Source of the DNA: CAYWMD01 sp964458575
GTDB lineage: Bacteria; Verrucomicrobiota; Verrucomicrobiia; Limisphaerales; JADLHS01
Assembly: GCA_964458575.1 (NCBI GenBank)
Contig: CAYWMD010000092.1
Coordinates: 1-16,734, forward strand
Reading direction: 5' to 3'
DNA: 16,734 nucleotides
Numbering within the stretch: position 1 is the stretch's first letter; every line of letters begins with the position of its first letter. Below the pieces are notes generated by a model. That model did not search any database and was not told the origin of the DNA. It was given only the letters and a program-made list of their open reading frames with translations. Of this stretch, positions 15,175 to 16,734 are shown in pieces. Position numbers and translations under genes: made by a program.

Positions 15175-15711
15175 TCACACGGCGTAACCCGCGACCAATC
15201 CGGCCCATTTGTTTTGCGCTTTCAAAATCATCTCAACCACTTCGCGTACGGCGCCGTGGCCGCCGCCGGCTTTCGTCACGTGGTGGGAAACGGCTTTGAC
15301 TTCGGCCACCCCGTTCGCGACCGCCACCGCCAACCCGGCGCGTTTCAGCGCGCCCAGGTCCACGATGTCGTCGCCCACGTAACAAACCTGCGCCCACGTC
15401 AGACCCGTGCGGGCGAGGATGCTTTCCACGGCGGCCACTTTACTGTCCTTTGATTGGGCGAGGAAATCTATTTTCAATTCCTTCGCGCGGAGTTTCGTCG
15501 CCGGCGACGGGCGGCTGGAGATCCAGCCGACCTTGATGCCGGCCCGGCGCAGGAGCACCAAACCGAGGCCATCGAGGATGTTGAAACTTTTGATTTCTTG
15601 TTTGCCGCCGATGAAGACCGAGGCATCCGTGAGCACGCCATCCACGTCGCAAAGAAAAAGTCCCACCCTGGTTAATCGGGTCTTGAGTGTGGGAGCGATG
15701 GACGCGGCCAT
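15175..15711 (-). CDS. kdsC: 3-deoxy-D-manno-octulosonate 8-phosphate phosphatase
   Basis: This HAD-superfamily phosphatase removes phosphate from Kdo-8-phosphate to give Kdo for LPS inner core. The 178-residue protein has motif I LCDVDGVLTDASV (DxDG, nucleophile and acid D22/D24), motif II near WISSRPSPAT (SR in place of the usual SGR), a Lys in the AKELKIDFLAQSKDSK region, and motif IV YVGDDIVDL with the two metal-binding Asp residues. The small C-terminal GGGHGAVREV segment is a hallmark of KdsC, which has no large cap and forms a tetramer. It lies between kdsA and the OstA-like gene, separated from the latter by 4 bases. No Shine-Dalgarno sequence is visible at the ATG. Confidence 0.92.
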   Translation of the reverse strand: MAASIAPTLKTRLTRVGLFLCDVDGVLTDASVFIGGKQEIKSFNILDGLGLVLLRRAGIKVGWISSRPSPATKLRAKELKIDFLAQSKDSKVAAVESILARTGLTWAQVCYVGDDIVDLGALKRAGLAVAVANGVAEVKAVSHHVTKAGGGHGAVREVVEMILKAQNKWAGLVAGYAV

Positions 15712-15732
15712 TTACCAGGTTTGGAAACGGAA

Positions 15733-15807
15733 AACATCCAACATCCACACGGAGGGCAATGGGGATTGCATTGGTGGTTCGATGTTGGATGTTGGATGTT
15801 GGATGTT
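15733..15807. repeat. heptamer repeat and inverted copy between kdsA and kdsC
   Basis: Three TTGGATG units at about 15786-15807 face a 15-base inverted copy (AACATCCAACATCCA) at 15733-15747, giving a perfect 15-bp stem around a loop of about 38 bases. A second register pairs 15793-15807 equally well. The tract overlaps the kdsA stop codon (TGA at 15807-15809). It is the same heptamer as in the SGNH gene. There is no U tract, so I do not call it a terminator. Confidence 0.8.
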
Positions 15808-16625
15808 CATCCCTTCACCGCATTGAACACTTTCACCAACCCGCGCAACAGCGCCGGCATTTCAATCAGCGGAATCATGTTCGGTCCGTCACTCAACGCG
15901 CGGTCGGGGCGCGGGTGGGTCTCGATGAAAATGCCGTTGGCGCCGGCGGCCAGCGCGGCGCGGGCCAACACCGGCGCAAATTCGCGCTGCCCGCTGGATT
16001 TGTCGCCCCCGCCGCCGGGCAACTGCACCGAGTGGGTCGCGTCAAAAATGACCGGGCAACCAAAACGTTTCATGATCGGAATCGAGCGCAGGTCCGCCAC
16101 GAGATTGTTGTAGCCGAAGCTGCTGCCGCGTTCGGTGAGCAGAAATTTTTTTCCACCGGCACTTCGCGCTTTCTCGACCACCTGGCCCATGTCCACCGGC
16201 GAGAGGAACTGACCTTTTTTCAAATTCACGATTTTGCCGGTGGCGACCGCCGCCGCGATCAGATCCGTTTGGCGGCACAGGAAGGCCGGAATTTGCAGGA
16301 TGTCCACCACCCGGCTCGCGGCGGCGGCCTGGGCTTCGGTGTGAACATCGGTCAGGACCGGAACCGCAAATTCCCCGCGGACCTTGGCGAGCACCTTGAG
16401 TCCGGGCTCCAGACCCGGCCCGCGAAACGATTTGCCGGAAGTACGGTTGGCTTTGTCGAAACTGGCTTTGAAAACGTAATGGATGCCGAGTTTGCGGCAG
16501 GTTTCCCGGAGTTCACCGGCAATACGCAGGCAGAGATGTTCGTTTTCAATGACGCAGGGGCCGGCGATGAGCGTGAGACGGTTCGTCGCGGTCAGAGTTC
16601 TCCAGATGGTTGCGTCGTTGAGCAT
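15807..16625 (-). CDS. kdsA: 3-deoxy-D-manno-octulosonate 8-phosphate synthase, metal-dependent type
   Basis: KdsA condenses arabinose 5-phosphate with phosphoenolpyruvate to make Kdo-8-phosphate, the first committed step to the LPS inner core sugar. The 272-residue sequence shows LIAGPCVIEN (19-28), KASFDKANRTS (53-63), RGPGLEPGL, LTDVHTEAQ (91-99), LTERGSSFGYNNLV (163-176), DATHSVQLPGG (195-205) and ETHPRPDRALSDGPN (235-249). C24, H198, E235 and D246 match the metal ligands of the metal-dependent class; the metal-independent class has Asn at the Cys position. The ATG at 16625 is 7 bases from a good -10 sequence, so the message may be leaderless. It is the first gene of the kdsA-kdsC-lptC/A-lptB run. 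Confidence 0.93.
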   Translation of the reverse strand: MLNDATIWRTLTATNRLTLIAGPCVIENEHLCLRIAGELRETCRKLGIHYVFKASFDKANRTSGKSFRGPGLEPGLKVLAKVRGEFAVPVLTDVHTEAQAAAASRVVDILQIPAFLCRQTDLIAAAVATGKIVNLKKGQFLSPVDMGQVVEKARSAGGKKFLLTERGSSFGYNNLVADLRSIPIMKRFGCPVIFDATHSVQLPGGGGDKSSGQREFAPVLARAALAAGANGIFIETHPRPDRALSDGPNMIPLIEMPALLRGLVKVFNAVKG

Positions 16626-16631
16626 TCAGGA

Positions 16632-16660
16632 ATTGTACCAGTCCGGGGTGGGAAGCTCAA
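16632..16660 (-). promoter_or_regulatory. sigma70-type promoter for the kdsA operon
   Basis: On the minus strand, TTGAGC at 16660-16655 and TACAAT at 16637-16632 are separated by exactly 17 bases. The -10 matches consensus in 5 of 6 and the -35 in 4 of 6. Predicted initiation falls at or within a base or two of the kdsA ATG (16625). The rest of 16661-16734 shows no further gene or hairpin. Confidence 0.5.
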
Positions 16661-16734
16661 ACCTCAAAGTTCGAAGCACAGGGAAAGCTGGGTAGATCGT
16701 GACCCCTGTGGTTGGGTGGAGGCAAGTAAAGATG

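Overview
The window looks like chromosomal DNA from a GC-rich, Gram-negative bacterium. I infer a Verrucomicrobia-type genome (Pedosphaera/Limisphaerales-like). This rests on the LPS export and Kdo genes, the aconitase-like LeuC variant, and above all the interspersed palindromic and heptamer repeats that sit between genes and even inside one. No rRNA, tRNA, CRISPR array, integrase or transposase gene was seen, so taxonomy is inference from style only.

Layout. 1-783: a small secreted hypothetical gene on the plus strand. 857-4036 (minus): leuC, then a small nucleotidyltransferase-fold gene and an SGNH-hydrolase-like membrane protein in tight succession (gaps of about 10 bp). The SGNH gene carries an in-frame repeat insertion. 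4091-4259: a large imperfect palindrome. 4276-8135 (minus): sugar-acid catabolism. This comprises 2-dehydro-3-deoxygalactonokinase (dgoK), a repeat-filled gap with a truncated DUF559 gene, an enolase-superfamily sugar-acid dehydratase, and a D-2-hydroxyacid dehydrogenase whose catalytic Glu is replaced by Tyr. 8261-10949 (plus): an APC-family permease and an exported MsrB-MsrA fusion. 10956-12436 (minus): a di-iron metallo-beta-lactamase-fold protein and a secreted hypothetical protein. 12473-16625 (minus): a compact envelope operon kdsA-kdsC-lptC/A-lptB, with a good promoter-like sequence immediately upstream of kdsA.

How the genes work together. KdsA makes Kdo-8-phosphate and KdsC dephosphorylates it to Kdo, the inner-core LPS sugar. 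The large OstA-type protein and LptB belong to the machine that moves LPS to the outer membrane. The dehydratase and DgoK are successive steps of a De Ley-Doudoroff-type galactonate route, though the aldolase is not in the window. The Msr fusion and the di-iron protein both suggest oxidative or oxygen-linked chemistry, but they are convergent genes, not an operon.

I do not see a clear new defence or mobile system. The most unusual content is the layered set of repeats: twin palindromes whose stems differ between copies while pairing is kept, heptamer tracts, REP-like inverted pairs and a long palindrome. One repeat is translated as part of a protein and another set borders a broken gene.
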